The notes beneath the pieces are model-generated. The model worked only from the letters and a program-made list of their open reading frames with translations. It was not told the origin of the DNA and did no database searches. The position numbers were made by a program, and so were the translations under genes. DNA of 64,000 nt, from contig JARWIR010000010.1 in NCBI GenBank assembly GCA_029959085.1, forward strand, positions 37,440,731 through 37,504,730. Direction: 5' to 3'. Shown piece after piece: positions 35,190 through 47,344 of the stretch (its first letter is position 1; each line of letters starts with the position of its first letter). This DNA comes from Nemophila menziesii. Lineage: Eukaryota > Streptophyta > Magnoliopsida > Boraginales > Hydrophyllaceae.

Positions 35190-38100
35190 CTAATCTATTA
35201 CCAGGATGTTTTGAATATGGGAAATCTTGTGCCACTCTGGGCCCCTTCCTCTGGTGCATCTCTCTTTCAAACGAGGACACTTCCATATGCTCAATCGTTG
35301 GAGATTGGTGAGGCGCTGCATTGCTTTCGCGGATGGCATATACTTTAGATTATCGTTGTCCTGAAGATATAGAAAGGAAAGCGAATGGATGTTACCCAGC
35401 CATCTCCTCTGAGAAACGACCAATATTCAATTCTCTTAGGTTGGGCAGATGCTCAAGACCATCTATCCGTTGAAGAGATATATTATATAAACAGCACACA
35501 GTCTCAAGCGACATGCATGATTGAATCCCTATAGGTAATTCAGTCAACCTCTTGTTTCCTGTAATTGATAACGTTGTAAGAGACGTGAGGCCTTGAAACG
35601 ATGGAATTTTAGTCAACTGCTCATTCCATCCAATTGATAACTCTGCAAGAGATGAGAGGCCTATAAGTGATACTATTTTAGTCAACTTCTCATTAAATTC
35701 AATCGATAACTTTGTAAGATAAGTGAGGCCTTGAAGCGATAGAATTTCAGTCAACTGCTTATTCCTTGCAATTGATAACTCTGCAAGAGATGAGAGGCCT
35801 GTAAGCAATGGTAGATTAGACAGCTTATCACAATTCATAACTTTCAAGCTCCTCAAATGAGGAAATGATTGAAGAGAAGTTGATAGTTGTTCTACTCCTA
35901 ACCATTCTTCTAAATTCCTCATCCCCCAGATACTCAACTCTTCAAGTGCCGGAAATGCACAACTTATAAGGTTAAGGTCGTCAGTGCAGCCATAGAATTC
36001 TGCTCTGATACGCTTCACGTTCTTCAATTTAGTTATTTCTACCTTCAAGAGATGAGGAAGGTGTCCAAGAGATGGGAGTTGCTCCACTAACTCACAATCT
36101 ACCAATCTGATTTCCGTCAGATTAATTAGCAGTCTGCTATTTGTTGTCATCCAAGACGGAAATTTCAAACCCTTATAATGTTGAATTGTTAAGGTTTTCA
36201 AAAATGAGTGAGGTATAAGACCTTCAAGAACACCCTCCTGATTTACGGCCTCTCTTACAGAATAAGTCCAACAAATTTCTAAATGGTGGATCTTGACTTT
36301 TTTAGATATATTTGTCTTTCGTGCTTCCTCTTCATTCATCACCTTATCAAGCCTTTCAATACAGAGACTACCTCTTAAGTTATTCTGGTTCTCTAAGTCT
36401 TCAAGATTACAACCATTTTCATGACTCACAATAAAGTGAGTCAAAGTTTGAACATGAACCAATTGTTTTATTCCCACAACCATGCACCTGAAGTTATTAT
36501 CCATATAAATATGTCTCAAGTTAATCAAAGTACCTACGTATAAAACTTCTTGCTCGAAAGCCCATGGAAGTCTTAAGGTTTGTAAATTGTAAAGCTTAAT
36601 ATAAGAATCAGGTAGTGTTGTAATAAGAGAACCTTCCATGTCCAGATTTCTTAAAAGTTTCAGCTTCCCTATTGATATGGGCAATACTTTAACTTCCTCG
36701 ACGCTCAATATTAAACTTCGGAGATACCCAAATTTTGACAGCACATTTATGTTGTAGGGCTTGACTCCCCAGGGTAAACTCAAATGTAGTGTTCTAATCT
36801 TTGAAGATATTCCTTTGGGTATATCTGTATTTATTACTGATACGTGTACAGCTTCGTCCATAGCTTTGTCGATATCTTTGGCATTACAACTTTCGTCCAT
36901 TGTAAAGCAATAATCTTTCGATATTTGCAACGCAAAGTCATGAACAATATCATGCATCTTATACTCTCCGTTGTATCTACCTTCTTCCAACAAAGAATTC
37001 CACAGCAGAATGTTGAAGTAGGTTCTTCCCAGGTCCTCCATTTGTAAAGCACTACCCATTGGAGAATTAAGAAACCCGTGAGCCATCCATTGTTGTATAA
37101 GTCGTTCTCTTTCCAATTCAGTATCCTTTGGAAATATTGAACAATACGCCAAACATTGTTTCAAAGGTAATGAATCCAAATGATTGTAACTCAACTTTAT
37201 GCATGACATTACTCCCCCTTCTTGATTTTCGAATGAGCTCCATATATCACTATTCTCTATACTCGACCATTCAACTATGTCTTTTTTTGAAGAGAGCAAA
37301 CCTCCCAATACCTTGATTGCTAATGGCACACCACAACACTTTTTTATAATTGTTTGCCCTATAGCCACGAATTCTGGAGCCTCCACCACTCCACCCTCTG
37401 CAAATGCTCTTCTACTAAATAAAGACCAACTATCCTCATCTGACAACTTATTTAAATCATGAGTTTGAGAGGCACTCATGATTGAAACGACTTTTTTGCT
37501 TTGTGTTGTTACCAGAATTTTGGTTCCTTTAGAACCGCTTATCTCTAGCAAATCAGTTTTCAGTAGCTCCCATTTTTGTTGATCCTTATTCCATACATCA
37601 TCAAAAACGACAAGATATCTTTTTCCCTTTAGAGTCTCTTGAAGTTTTCTGATTAATGATTCCCTAGTTGTCAAATTAGGATTTTGTTTGGTTAAAGACT
37701 GCACCATATCACCTAAGATCCTCTCGATTTTGAAATCATCAGAAATACACACCCATACTTTTTCATCAAAATGGTTCACCACTTTATCATGTTTGTAGAC
37801 TAATTGAGCAAGGGCGTTTTCCCTTGCCCACCCATCCCGTAAATGGCCGTTAGTGCAATATTCTCTTCACTATCTGCACTTACAAGCATGTCTACTACTT
37901 TTGCCACATCTTCATCTCTTCCAACTATATCTGACTCTTGGACAGCAGGACTAGTCCCGACTCGATCCATTTTAATTTCTGAACTTGAATTTAGAACATT
38001 AATCAACCCATATTTCCCTCCTTGTTCACTCACACGTTTTAATTCAGAATTGATAGCCTTAACTTTATGAGCAATCTTAAAGTTAAAAGGAATGTTTTTT

Positions 38101-38420
38101 ACCCGAGATAAAATGTTGGGTACCTTGATGTCCCGTGGGATATTATGGCAAAGAAGTTTGTAGTTGTATTCCTCCAAGACGTTTTAAGCATCAAACAATA
38201 CAGCTTTGAGTTCTTTAAACCAACTTTGCACAGCCATGGAGTTGATATCCTTGTTGTGAACATCAGAAAGGAGATCTTGAATGATTTTAACTTCTCCAGC
38301 CTTGAGTTTTGCAAGAGATTCTTCGCAACCAGAAAAAAGACTGATTTCTTCAGTCGCAAAGGAAAGTGCCTGATTGAGGAGATTTTCCGTGACAACCCCA
38401 ATTAAAAATTCAACAGCCAT
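35190..38420 (-). pseudogene. CC-NB-ARC-LRR paralogue (CNL2), pseudogene
   Basis: Second member of the cluster, close to CNL1 through most of its length. ATG at 38,420 ([10 protein letters not shown]). Three independent lesions are visible by comparison with CNL1. (1) The codon after LFDA is TAA (38,184-38,186) where CNL1 has GAG, ending the coiled coil. (2) One base is missing right after the P-loop GMGGQGKT (about 37,813). (3) A deletion at about 35,400 removes 182 bp of LRR coding, equivalent to 1314-1495 of CNL1, between two CCA triplets and shifts the frame. NB-ARC motifs otherwise persist ([32 protein letters not shown]). The LRR has only four of the 23-residue units against fifteen in CNL1. 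Its upstream region keeps a TATA-like TGTATATATG. It could be transcribed but not make a full receptor. Confidence 0.93.
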
Positions 38421-38576
38421 CTCAAGTTTTTGCAAGGATTGTAAGAAAGAAATGAAAAGGAAAATGAGTTTTTGCTTTGTGAGAGAAATGATTGTTAGCC
38501 TTAAAACATATATACAAAGATAATTCTACGAAAAACATTATAATTATTGAATGGCCAGCAAGTAAGTGTGAACGTA

Positions 38577-39060
38577 ATCTTGTTACCTTTTTTTAGACAA
38601 AGGAAACTAATATATTAAAACTTGCATCAGGAGTTTTAACCAATTTCTGAAGCATCAAAAGAGTTACAATCATTACATGCTAAGAAAATAAGATCAAAAG
38701 GAAAATTACATAGCCATGTAGGAGATAATAAAGAATTAGAAAAAGTCTTCGCAAGCCAATCAGCGACTTTGTTCGCCGTTCTTCTAATACCACAAATACG
38801 GATATTGTTGTGGTCTCTAACCATGTTTCTAATATCACCAAGGATAGCCCTGTCCTTCCATTGACAGTTCGGGCTTGGTGAGTACACAGCTTTAAGAACG
38901 GCTTCGGCGTCAGTTTCGATTCTGTCGCAAAGGGACTGCTTCAAAACTGGAGGAGACAACAATATTCATGGCAAAGCCATTTACAATATCACCCTTCCAA
39001 TTACGGATCACTGCAGCAGGCGGAGGCTTTACCAATCTTGAAGGAAGCATCTTGTTACTT
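38577..39060 (-). mobile_element. LINE 3' fragment with RNase H-like region
   Basis: The minus strand reads TDAEAVLKAVYSPSPNCQWK, ILGDIRNMVRDHNNIRICGI, RRTANKVADWLAKTF, the C-terminal part of the RNase H-like domain of plant LINEs. A T-run at 38,588-38,594 on the plus strand is what remains of the poly-A end. It lies where segment A has its own, different LINE and foldback elements. Confidence 0.75.
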
Positions 39061-39206
39061 GAATAAAGTTGTTTTGTGCGACTTAATTTTGATTTTTCTT
39101 TTTTGGTTGACTTACCATAACTTGAGTTTTATTCGGTTTTTCAATCTAAGCCCAACAAACATATAAATTCTAGGCCCAATATAGGAAAGAGGAAAAAACA
39201 TATTGA

Positions 39207-42200
39207 GGTTAATATTTTGCCAACTTTATAAAGTAAAGCCTAACTTAAGAAACCTGTTTTATAAGGATTATTTTTAATTTTCTGATTTTGTTCTTGACTT
39301 TTTTACCCCTACTTGGTCTAAAAAACATCCTTTCCTATTGGTCGGTGGGTACGGACCCACGAGAACAATATCACCCATTTTCGTAAATTAATCAGCATGG
39401 GTCCATACCTAATTACACCATAACCAACTTTTTTTTTCAATGGGTTGTACCCATGTCACAAACCAAGTCTCTACACAAAATGGGGGTGTACCCATCGCCC
39501 AATAACAACCCTTTTTCATGTTTTTTGGTTGTCCCCGTCAAGAACAAAAACATTTAACAAGCATCAAAACATACTAAAAAACGAATGAATTGGAATTGGA
39601 ACAAAAACAATTGAAAATCTCTTCACACTCGCAATATAGGATTAAAAAACAACAACAAATCCTTACAAAATCATCATTCTGAATTGAAACACAAAACAGA
39701 TTTAAAAAACAAATTGCAGATGAATAAAATTTGAAAATCATCATTCTGAATTGAAACACAAAACAGATTTAAAAAACAAATTGCAGATGAATAAAATTTG
39801 GTGGGCTTCACGGACTGTACCCACGGTACGGATCTGCTTGGATTCGGGCTGTACCCATGGTGGAGGAGAGGCGGGTCTTCAACGGTGGGGCTGGACCTAT
39901 GCTTCAATTTGACCTCGATGGGATGTACCCATGGCCCTATGCCTTCACGCGGGCCAGAGTTTCCGAATGATAGAATTGAATGGTGGAGAATGGCCACGTA
40001 GGGAGGCGGCAGTTTGTTGGTGGAGTACTCATGAATCGGCGAATGGCCTCTGTTATTGGGTTTGATTAGCGGGGAAGGTGAGCTCATCTCTGATTGAAGG
40101 TGAGATCGGGAATGATGATGGTGAAGAGATGGTAAGCATGGGAGAGGCTAAGGTTGCGATGGTGATGGTGGGGTTACAGACGACGGTGTGAGCAGGGTGG
40201 TGATGGTGATGACGATTGAGGTGATGGTGATGAAGATAGTGGTGATGGGCGAGGCGTTTTGTTGGTGGGAAGGTTAGATCAGATTGATGGTGGGAATGGT
40301 TGTTGGTGGGAAGGCGATGGTGATGAAGATGGTGATGTTATTCTGGAGGAAGGTGAGATCGGAGTGGTAATGGTGGTGAAGATGGTGGTGATGGTGGAAG
40401 CGTAGGGTTTCAGATGGTGGTGGGTTCTGGATCCGAGTAAAGGTGGGTTCTTGGGCTTTGTTGGTGGTCCATTATTGGCGGCAGCATGGGAGCATGGTGG
40501 TGGAGTTGTCGAGTTGTTGGTGGAGGATCCTGGACCACGAACGACGGTCTTCTTCTCTAGGAGAGATTCGACGAGAAGTTGAGACCCGTGTTTTTTATAG
40601 GTGCTGGAGATGGCGGTTTCATTTTAGAGAAAATGACACTTAGGGTCTTGACCACACCCCCCTCTTCGAGTTGGCACCCCCACCTAGAGCCTCTTCTTAC
40701 TAAAGACCTCATAAACTTTTTAACACATGAACCCCAAAACCCCAATTACTAGACTACCCTTTTTTTCTATACATATATATACTAATTACTATTTCTAATT
40801 TCATTCACGTTCTAATTTCATTTACTCACCTCACTGCTCCTCTCTCCTCTCTCCTCTCAACCACCACCGACACCACCTAAATGGCCACCACCACCGCCGA
40901 AATGGCCACCACCACCACCGCCGAGCACTCCTGCTTCTGCTTGAAGCTCCGGCGAGATCTCCTTCACCAAATCACTCCACGAATCTCGCCGGTTTTCCAT
41001 TAATACATCGGAAAACCGCCTCCATGCTTCCTCGTTCGAGCTCGCCGGCATGCTTCCTCGTTCGAGCTCGCCGTCATGCTTCCTCGATCGAGCTCGCCAC
41101 CATGCTTCCTCGTTCGAGCTCGCCGTTACAGATCCGTGAAGAGAGCTCTGTTCGAACAGAAAACTGCACCGCCATGCCTCCTCGTTCGAGCTCGCCGGAG
41201 CAAGTCACGGCCTCCTCATGCGGTTCAGATCGAGTAGCTCCATGCCAGATCTCGCTGGTTCGAAGCTCGATGGAGGTGTTGCTGTCAAAATGAGTTGCTG
41301 GTTCGAAGCTTCAGCAAGGTTCTGGCGTGGTGATGCTGCAGCGAAGAGATCCGGTGAACAAGACTTGCAGCGCTGCTTCGTGCTTCGCCGGACTTTCTTT
41401 TTTTTTTTTTTTTTTACTCGCGTACACAGTACGCGATAGCTTAGGTTAGTTTATTTTTATTTTTTTTTCAGATCTGGTTTGACCAGATCTGGTCAACTTG
41501 TAATTAGTTTAGGTTTTTTTTATTTATCTATTGTAAATGGTTTTTAATTTTGAATAGAAATGTTTATTAAATGATACACATGATTTTTATAGAGTATTTA
41601 TGTAATTTCAAAGAGTACTCTCTCTTTTTCATAGAGTACTCTCTATTTTTTATAGAGTACCCCGACTTTTTTTATAGAGTATTCGTTTAAATTGTTAGAG
41701 TATTCTTTTAATTCTCGGAGTACTCTCTATTTTTCATAGAGTATCGGAAAAAACTGAGAGTACTCTCCCTTTTTCATAGAGTACTCTCAGTTTTTTCCGA
41801 TACTCTATGTTTTTTCCGTTGACTGGTGGCCGGAGGTCCGTGGTCGGAGATCGGTGGTTAGAGATCGGTGGTCGGTGGTTGGTGGCCGGAGGACGGAGAT
41901 GGGTGGTAGGTGGGTAGGTGGTAGGTGGGTAGGTGGTAGGTGGGTAGTGGTAGAGGAGAGAGAAACAGTGACATCATACTATTTTGTCTTTTAGTGTTAG
42001 TAAGGGTAGGAAAGACTATTGTAAAAAATGAGGTCCCTAAGAATAACAACTTTCAAGACACTACTCTATAGAGAAAAAATAGTGCTCCTAAGACCCTATA
42101 TATAATTCACCCTTCATTTTATGGTGGTGGAGATGATGGGGATGAAGATGGTGGGGAGGGTAGGTGAGACCAGATGGTGGAGATCCAAGAGGGCGGTGGT

Positions 42201-43545
42201 TTTGTTATTCAGATAGAAGAGAGAGGGTGAGTGAGTAGGGTAAGGATGGGTTTTTAAAACATAATAGGGATTTGTTTCTGCTTTTGGGGTTCTCTCTGTA
42301 GTTAATAGGGAAGAGGGGCTTTTTGGTCGTTTTTTCCCTATTTAGTTGGGTTTCTAACTACTAATTAGTTGTTGGGCTTTATATTATAAACACATATAGC
42401 CATCTGGCCTTATAACGTTAATGCCCCTATTGGAAATTACAAACTTTACATCCAAAATCTTTAAATAGAAATGGGAACACGGGTCATTACCTTGGGCTAA
42501 TTTTCAGTCTGTGTATGTTTGTTAGTAAGAGTCCAAGTACGACTTAGCTTCCATATGATTTTATTAAAATAGGAACTTAAGTACCTTTCTAAAACAATTT
42601 TTGTCCATCATCTTCTTTATTGTTTTATTAGAAATTATATTATATTTATTCCAACATATTCTTATTTTAACTAATTCCTTATAATTTTTTATATAATTAT
42701 TTTTATTTAGCGAAATTTTTTTGTGTCGTACTTGTAAAATATACGAGGAGATTTCTAGAAGTCCCCAACATTTTAAAATTGAGCTAGTGCTAATACCCCC
42801 GTAAAAAATCGACGTTAAGTACCATGTGTCAAGCACTTGATCAGTTTTCCCTTTAAAATAGAATAAGGGGTATAATGAGGTTTTCAAATTATAACTGATA
42901 AAACGGATATAAAATAGAAATTATCAAACAAAATGTGTGGATTATAGTGAACGAATGTGTTTAAGTGGTGATTGATATCGTGATAAGGAATTAATAATAC
43001 AGAAGATAAGTTGTAGAAGAGAAATATGATTTCTATTAATATAAGTTGGTGTTAATTAGCCTTGTGATTACGTGATTGACAATTGTTAATTAGCATTGGA
43101 TTATAGGTTTCTCAAAGATTTTTCTTATGGCTATATTTATTAAGGTGTCTATTGTAGATTACCTCGAGAGTGGTTATCTGCCTTGAGAATGTTCCACATC
43201 TTACTTATGATACGACTTAGTAGAAATTGATAAAAGTATCATACATTTTTTTCTTTTCTTTTATAACACACACATGTGTGGTGCTTTTATTACCAAGGTT
43301 AGTCATAATGCCATTGGTCTTAAGTACTTAAAACATTGCATCTTGATTACTGACGTTTCATTTCCTGAGGTGTTCCCCGAAGTTTGATTAATAATCAACA
43401 CTCGGCGAAGACTATTCGCTAGTATACGAGTTGTCACAAATAATAAAGTGAAATAATTTTAAAAATGAATGATTGAAAACTTATGAACAAAAATTGACAC
43501 TTTTTAAAGATGTGATCGAAATTTGATTTTATCCTATAAGTAAGG
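39207..43545. other. Segment shared with 10,492-13,337
   Basis: Same order of sub-regions as in segment A: variants of GGGTTGTACCCATGG (39,340-39,960), G+T-biased stretch with GGTGATGG runs (40,080-40,620 and 42,120-42,260), then AT-rich DNA. A 68-bp stretch near 39,690-39,800 is tandemly doubled here (AAATCATCATTCTGAATTGA at two places) and single in A. A Mutator-like element splits it at 40,627-42,112. No gene recognised. Confidence 0.7.
40627..42112 (+). mobile_element. Mutator-like element X, copy 1, 1486 bp, with 9-bp TSD
   Basis: Perfect 9-bp target duplication TTCATTTTA at 40,618-40,626 and 42,113-42,121. The empty site is preserved in segment A (TTTCATTTTATGG at 11,870-11,882), which proves insertion after or apart from the duplication. 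Termini: GAGAAAATGACACTTAGGGT and, reversed, GGGTGAATTATATATAGGGT; they share only TAGGGTCTT, so the TIRs are short or eroded. The interior holds repeated ATGCTTCCTCGTTCGAGCTC units (41,022-41,130), a stretch of GAGTACTCT motifs (41,595-41,800) and TCGGTGG-type repeats (41,820-41,950). It has no transposase; a glycine-rich minus frame at 40,857-41,051 is unassigned. Confidence 0.9.
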
Positions 43546-45711
43546 ATATATATAATTTTAATAGACTTCTTGTATCTTGGACAACTCAATAATTTTTTTA
43601 ACAAAATCAAAGTAGACTATAAAATTATTAGTTTATTGTTGATTCCAGCCCCCAAGTTACTACTATGTATATCACATTTTTTTATGTTTAAAATTTTTTG
43701 ATACCCTAACTCTAACTTTCTATATGTAGATATGATACTTTTAGCATATATATAAATATATATAAAGGTATATTTAGAGGCACTAAAATATTAGTTTTTG
43801 GGGTTCCCAAACGGATGTTTCCTTGACCTCCCCTCAAGGACTGACCATGTTGGTTAGGTATCATCAAGAACTATATATAATCCTCACTTCCAAATAGCTT
43901 AGTAGACTAGTGTTTGTGTCTAACATCACGATTTAAGGACCTTTTAGTTCTATAGTATTCACCTTTTGTGATCGTTCTTGTGGTTGCTAAAGGTGACTTC
44001 ATTGGTAGGTAAAGGGATGCTTTTAACTCTAGCGACCGACCTTGGTCAGTAAAGTTTGGTCACTAGTGTTTGGTAGATAGAGAGGTCCTATTACCGACCA
44101 CGATGTATTGCATTCTCTACTGACCATCATGTGGTCAGTAATGTTACACTATACCAATCGCTAAGATAGTCGATAAAGATTACATGTAATAATAATTCGG
44201 TAGCTGGTAAAGGAGAAACCTTTATCGACCACTTGGGCGGTCGCTATTTTATTTACACCGTTAGCGACATACCGCAGTTGGTAAAATATTTTTACAGGAA
44301 AATAAAAAATTGAAACCAAGATACATATAGATTATAAAACGAGATAAATTGTTGGATTACAAACAAGCTATATAATCAAAATAAATTACAAATTATCAAA
44401 ATAAATTATGCAATTAAACTAAAATAAATAGTCATTCACGAATAGAAATAAATAGACTCGAGTTACTATAAATAGATCGGGGATTAAATCAATAAGTAGA
44501 TCGATCGGGGGGTTGGGTCTTATCATCATCATCCTCATCTCTGAGCGATCGGGTCGTAGATGGTTTTGTTATAACTGGAGGACTCGAATGTCTTTAGTAT
44601 TCAGATGCAGTGGAATGATAGGGAAGACCTCAATCCTCAATATCTGAACCATCACGTCTAGCTGATTGAGTTGTTCAAGGATCTGCAAGAAAACTTGTGG
44701 AGTAAAGTCTGGAGGAATTGGTGTGGCTGGAAAACTGCCAGTGGAGTCTGAATCGCTCTTTGGTGCTTGGGCTATTTGGTGGTTTTATTCATTAAGGTGC
44801 TCGAGTGATTTTGGGATAGTATTGAGCATCCATCTCGGCGCCTGGAAGGCTGGAACATGTCCGTGTCTTGGCCATGTATCTGCTAGGAGCGACTGGACTT
44901 TTTTTTGTTCAAAGCATAATATATAGATATAAAGAAGGACGGTTACAAGTTAACCTACCCCTATAGGTTCACTATCTAAACTAATGATAGATGCTAATTC
45001 GGGGGGGGGGGATAGAAACATCCCAGTTACCAAACAGCGTGCTTAAAAGATCTTGTTTGGCAACCCGGTCAACTGCAGTATTACAACTCCTAGAAATAGG
45101 AGTAACATAAGGACTCGAAAGTTCCACAAAAAAATAGATATTACAAATAAGGAGTGTAATAGAATGACTAGAGATAAGTTGTCTTGAAGAAAGGGGCGTC
45201 GGATCGTCTCGGCGTTGTTCTCTATAATAACGCTTCCAAAAGGATAATCTAAAGCCATCTCAGTAGCTTTAAGGATCCCCGTGGTCTCTACTTCCAACAC
45301 TGAATCTGTCTCGATTTTCCAACTTTTACTAGCTATAAATTCACCATTAGAATTTCTATTAAACATGCAATGGCTGATCCTTTATTAGAGTATGCAGCAT
45401 CGCAGTTTATTTTAAATTTATTTGGAGGTGGTTCTTTCCATTTATCTTTAAATTTTATATTATTATTAGTAATGGGGTTTTTACTAATTGTTGTGTTTAA
45501 ATCTTATAGATTATCATTATTACCATTGATCTTATCTATAAAGTTAATCTCATTAGGGTTTGAAATTTTATAGTATTCTTTCCATGGGTTCACATTTTTT
45601 ATTATTATAAATGAATTTATTTCTATCTTTCCATATTAAATTTTACAAATTAGTTCTAGGACTCTATCTTTTTTATTAAATTCTTTAGCAATATTTCTTG
45701 TATATAATTTA

Positions 45712-46300
45712 GGGTGAATTATATATAGGGTATTGGAGACACTATTTTTTCTCTATAGAGTAGTGTCTTGAAAGTTGTTATTCTTAGGGACCTTATTTTT
45801 TACAATAGTCTTTCCTACCCTTACTATCACTAAAAGACAAAAGTGTGATGTCACTGTTTCTCTCTCCTTTACCTACCACTACCCACCTACCTCCAACCTC
45901 CAACCACCTACCACTGACCTCCGACCTCCGACCACCGACCTCCGACCACCGACCTCCGCCATCGACCTCCGACCACCGACCTCCGACCTCCGACCACCAG
46001 TCACCGGTCACCCGAAAAAAACATAGAGTACTCCGAGAAAAACATAGAGTACTCCGAGAATTAAACGAATTAAATGAATACTCTATAAAAAAAGTCGGAG
46101 TACTCTATGAAATAGTCAGAGTACTCTATAAAATATTCGGAGTACTCTAAAAAATTTGGTGAGTATTTTTAACAAATAGAGAGTAATTTAAAAAAGCAAT
46201 GAGTAAATAATAAAAATAGTGAGTATTATTCAATTAGTCAAACAATTAGATTATTACACAATCAGAAAGAAAGAAAAAAATCTATTTGGTATGTCAAACT

Positions 46301-46332
<32 letters not shown>

Positions 46333-47344
46333 TCTCTTCACGCGTGAAACACCATCTTCTTCGCTGCAGCCATGAACACAACTAACACCATTCCGCCACC
46401 ACCACCATAACACCACCATCACCAACGAAATAGCTACACAACAAACACCATTCCGCCACCACCACCATAACACCACCACCACCACCGAAATAGCTACACA
46501 ACAAACACCATTTCGCCACCACAATTAATGGTGTTGCAGCAAGCTTCCTCCTGCGCAGATCTCCGGCGAGGCTAGGGTTTCGCTGGAAACTCGACGGTCC
46601 TGGAACGAGGAAGAGCAGCAAGGATCGACATTGACCATAGCCATTACCTTTTCGCTGCTTCACCATGGCTCGAACACCTCAGCTGGAGAAAACTACTGGA
46701 TCTCGTCGGAGCTCGATCCTCGCTGGAGCTCGAACACCTCAGCTGGAGAAAACTACTGGATCTTGTCGGAGCTCGATCCTCGCTGGAGCTCGAACACCTC
46801 AGCTGGAGAAAACTACTGGATCTCGTCGGAGCTCGATCCTCGCTGGAGCTCGAACACCATGGTTGAAGAAAACTGCTGGATCTCGTCGGAGCTCGAACAC
46901 CATGGCTTGAAGAAAACTGCTGGACCTCGTCGGAGCTCGAACACCATGGCTTGCATAAAACTGCTGGATCTCGGATTCGGAGGTGGTGGTGGCTGATGGC
47001 GGCAGTCGGAGATCTATGGCAGCAAAAGAGGATGCAGTTTCCATGGCTGCTTGTCGAAGAAGAAGAAATAGCCATGGCTACATTTTCGGTGGTGGTGGTG
47101 GCGGTTTGGGTAGGAGAGAGAGTTAGGGGAGGAGAGAGATGTGAGAGAAGAGAGAGAATAATTATCTGTGAAATGTAATATTTAGTATATATAGGGGAAA
47201 AAAACAAAAGAGGGGTAGTCTAGTAATTGGGGTTTTGGGGTTCATGTGTTAAAAACTTGCTGAGGTCTTTAGTAAGAAGAGGCTCTAGGTGGGGGTGCTA
47301 ACTCGAAGAGGGGGTGTGGTCAAGACCCTAAGTGTCATTTTCTC
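45712..47344 (-). mobile_element. Mutator-like element X, copy 2, 1633 bp, inverted, with 9-bp TSD
   Basis: Perfect 9-bp target duplication TATAATTTA at 45,703-45,711 and 47,345-47,353. It is the same element as 40,627-42,112 in the opposite orientation: GGGTGAATTATATATAGGGT at the left end, and at the right end the reverse complement of GAGAAAATGACACTTAGGGT. Sub-regions correspond (CCGACC-type repeats, GAGTACTC motifs, GGTGGTGG run), but the GAGCTCG-rich core differs: here it is a 60-bp tandem repeat. A minus frame of 187 codons over this repeat (47,207-46,644) is low-complexity serine-rich and not a recognised protein. Confidence 0.9.
46669..46860. repeat. 60-bp tandem repeat in element X2
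   Basis: Three full units of exactly 60 bp (GCTCGAACACCTCAGCTGGA at 46,669, 46,729 and 46,789) differ by about one base. Two or three shorter degenerate units follow (GAAGAAAACTGCTGG to about 46,970). 60 is a multiple of three, so all frames stay open through it, which explains the long open frames on both strands. Confidence 0.95.

Noticed and set aside
46631..47207. Long open frames on both strands of element X2
   Set aside because: They arise because the 60-bp tandem unit is a multiple of three and GC-rich. Products are low-complexity, and the related element X1 does not keep them.
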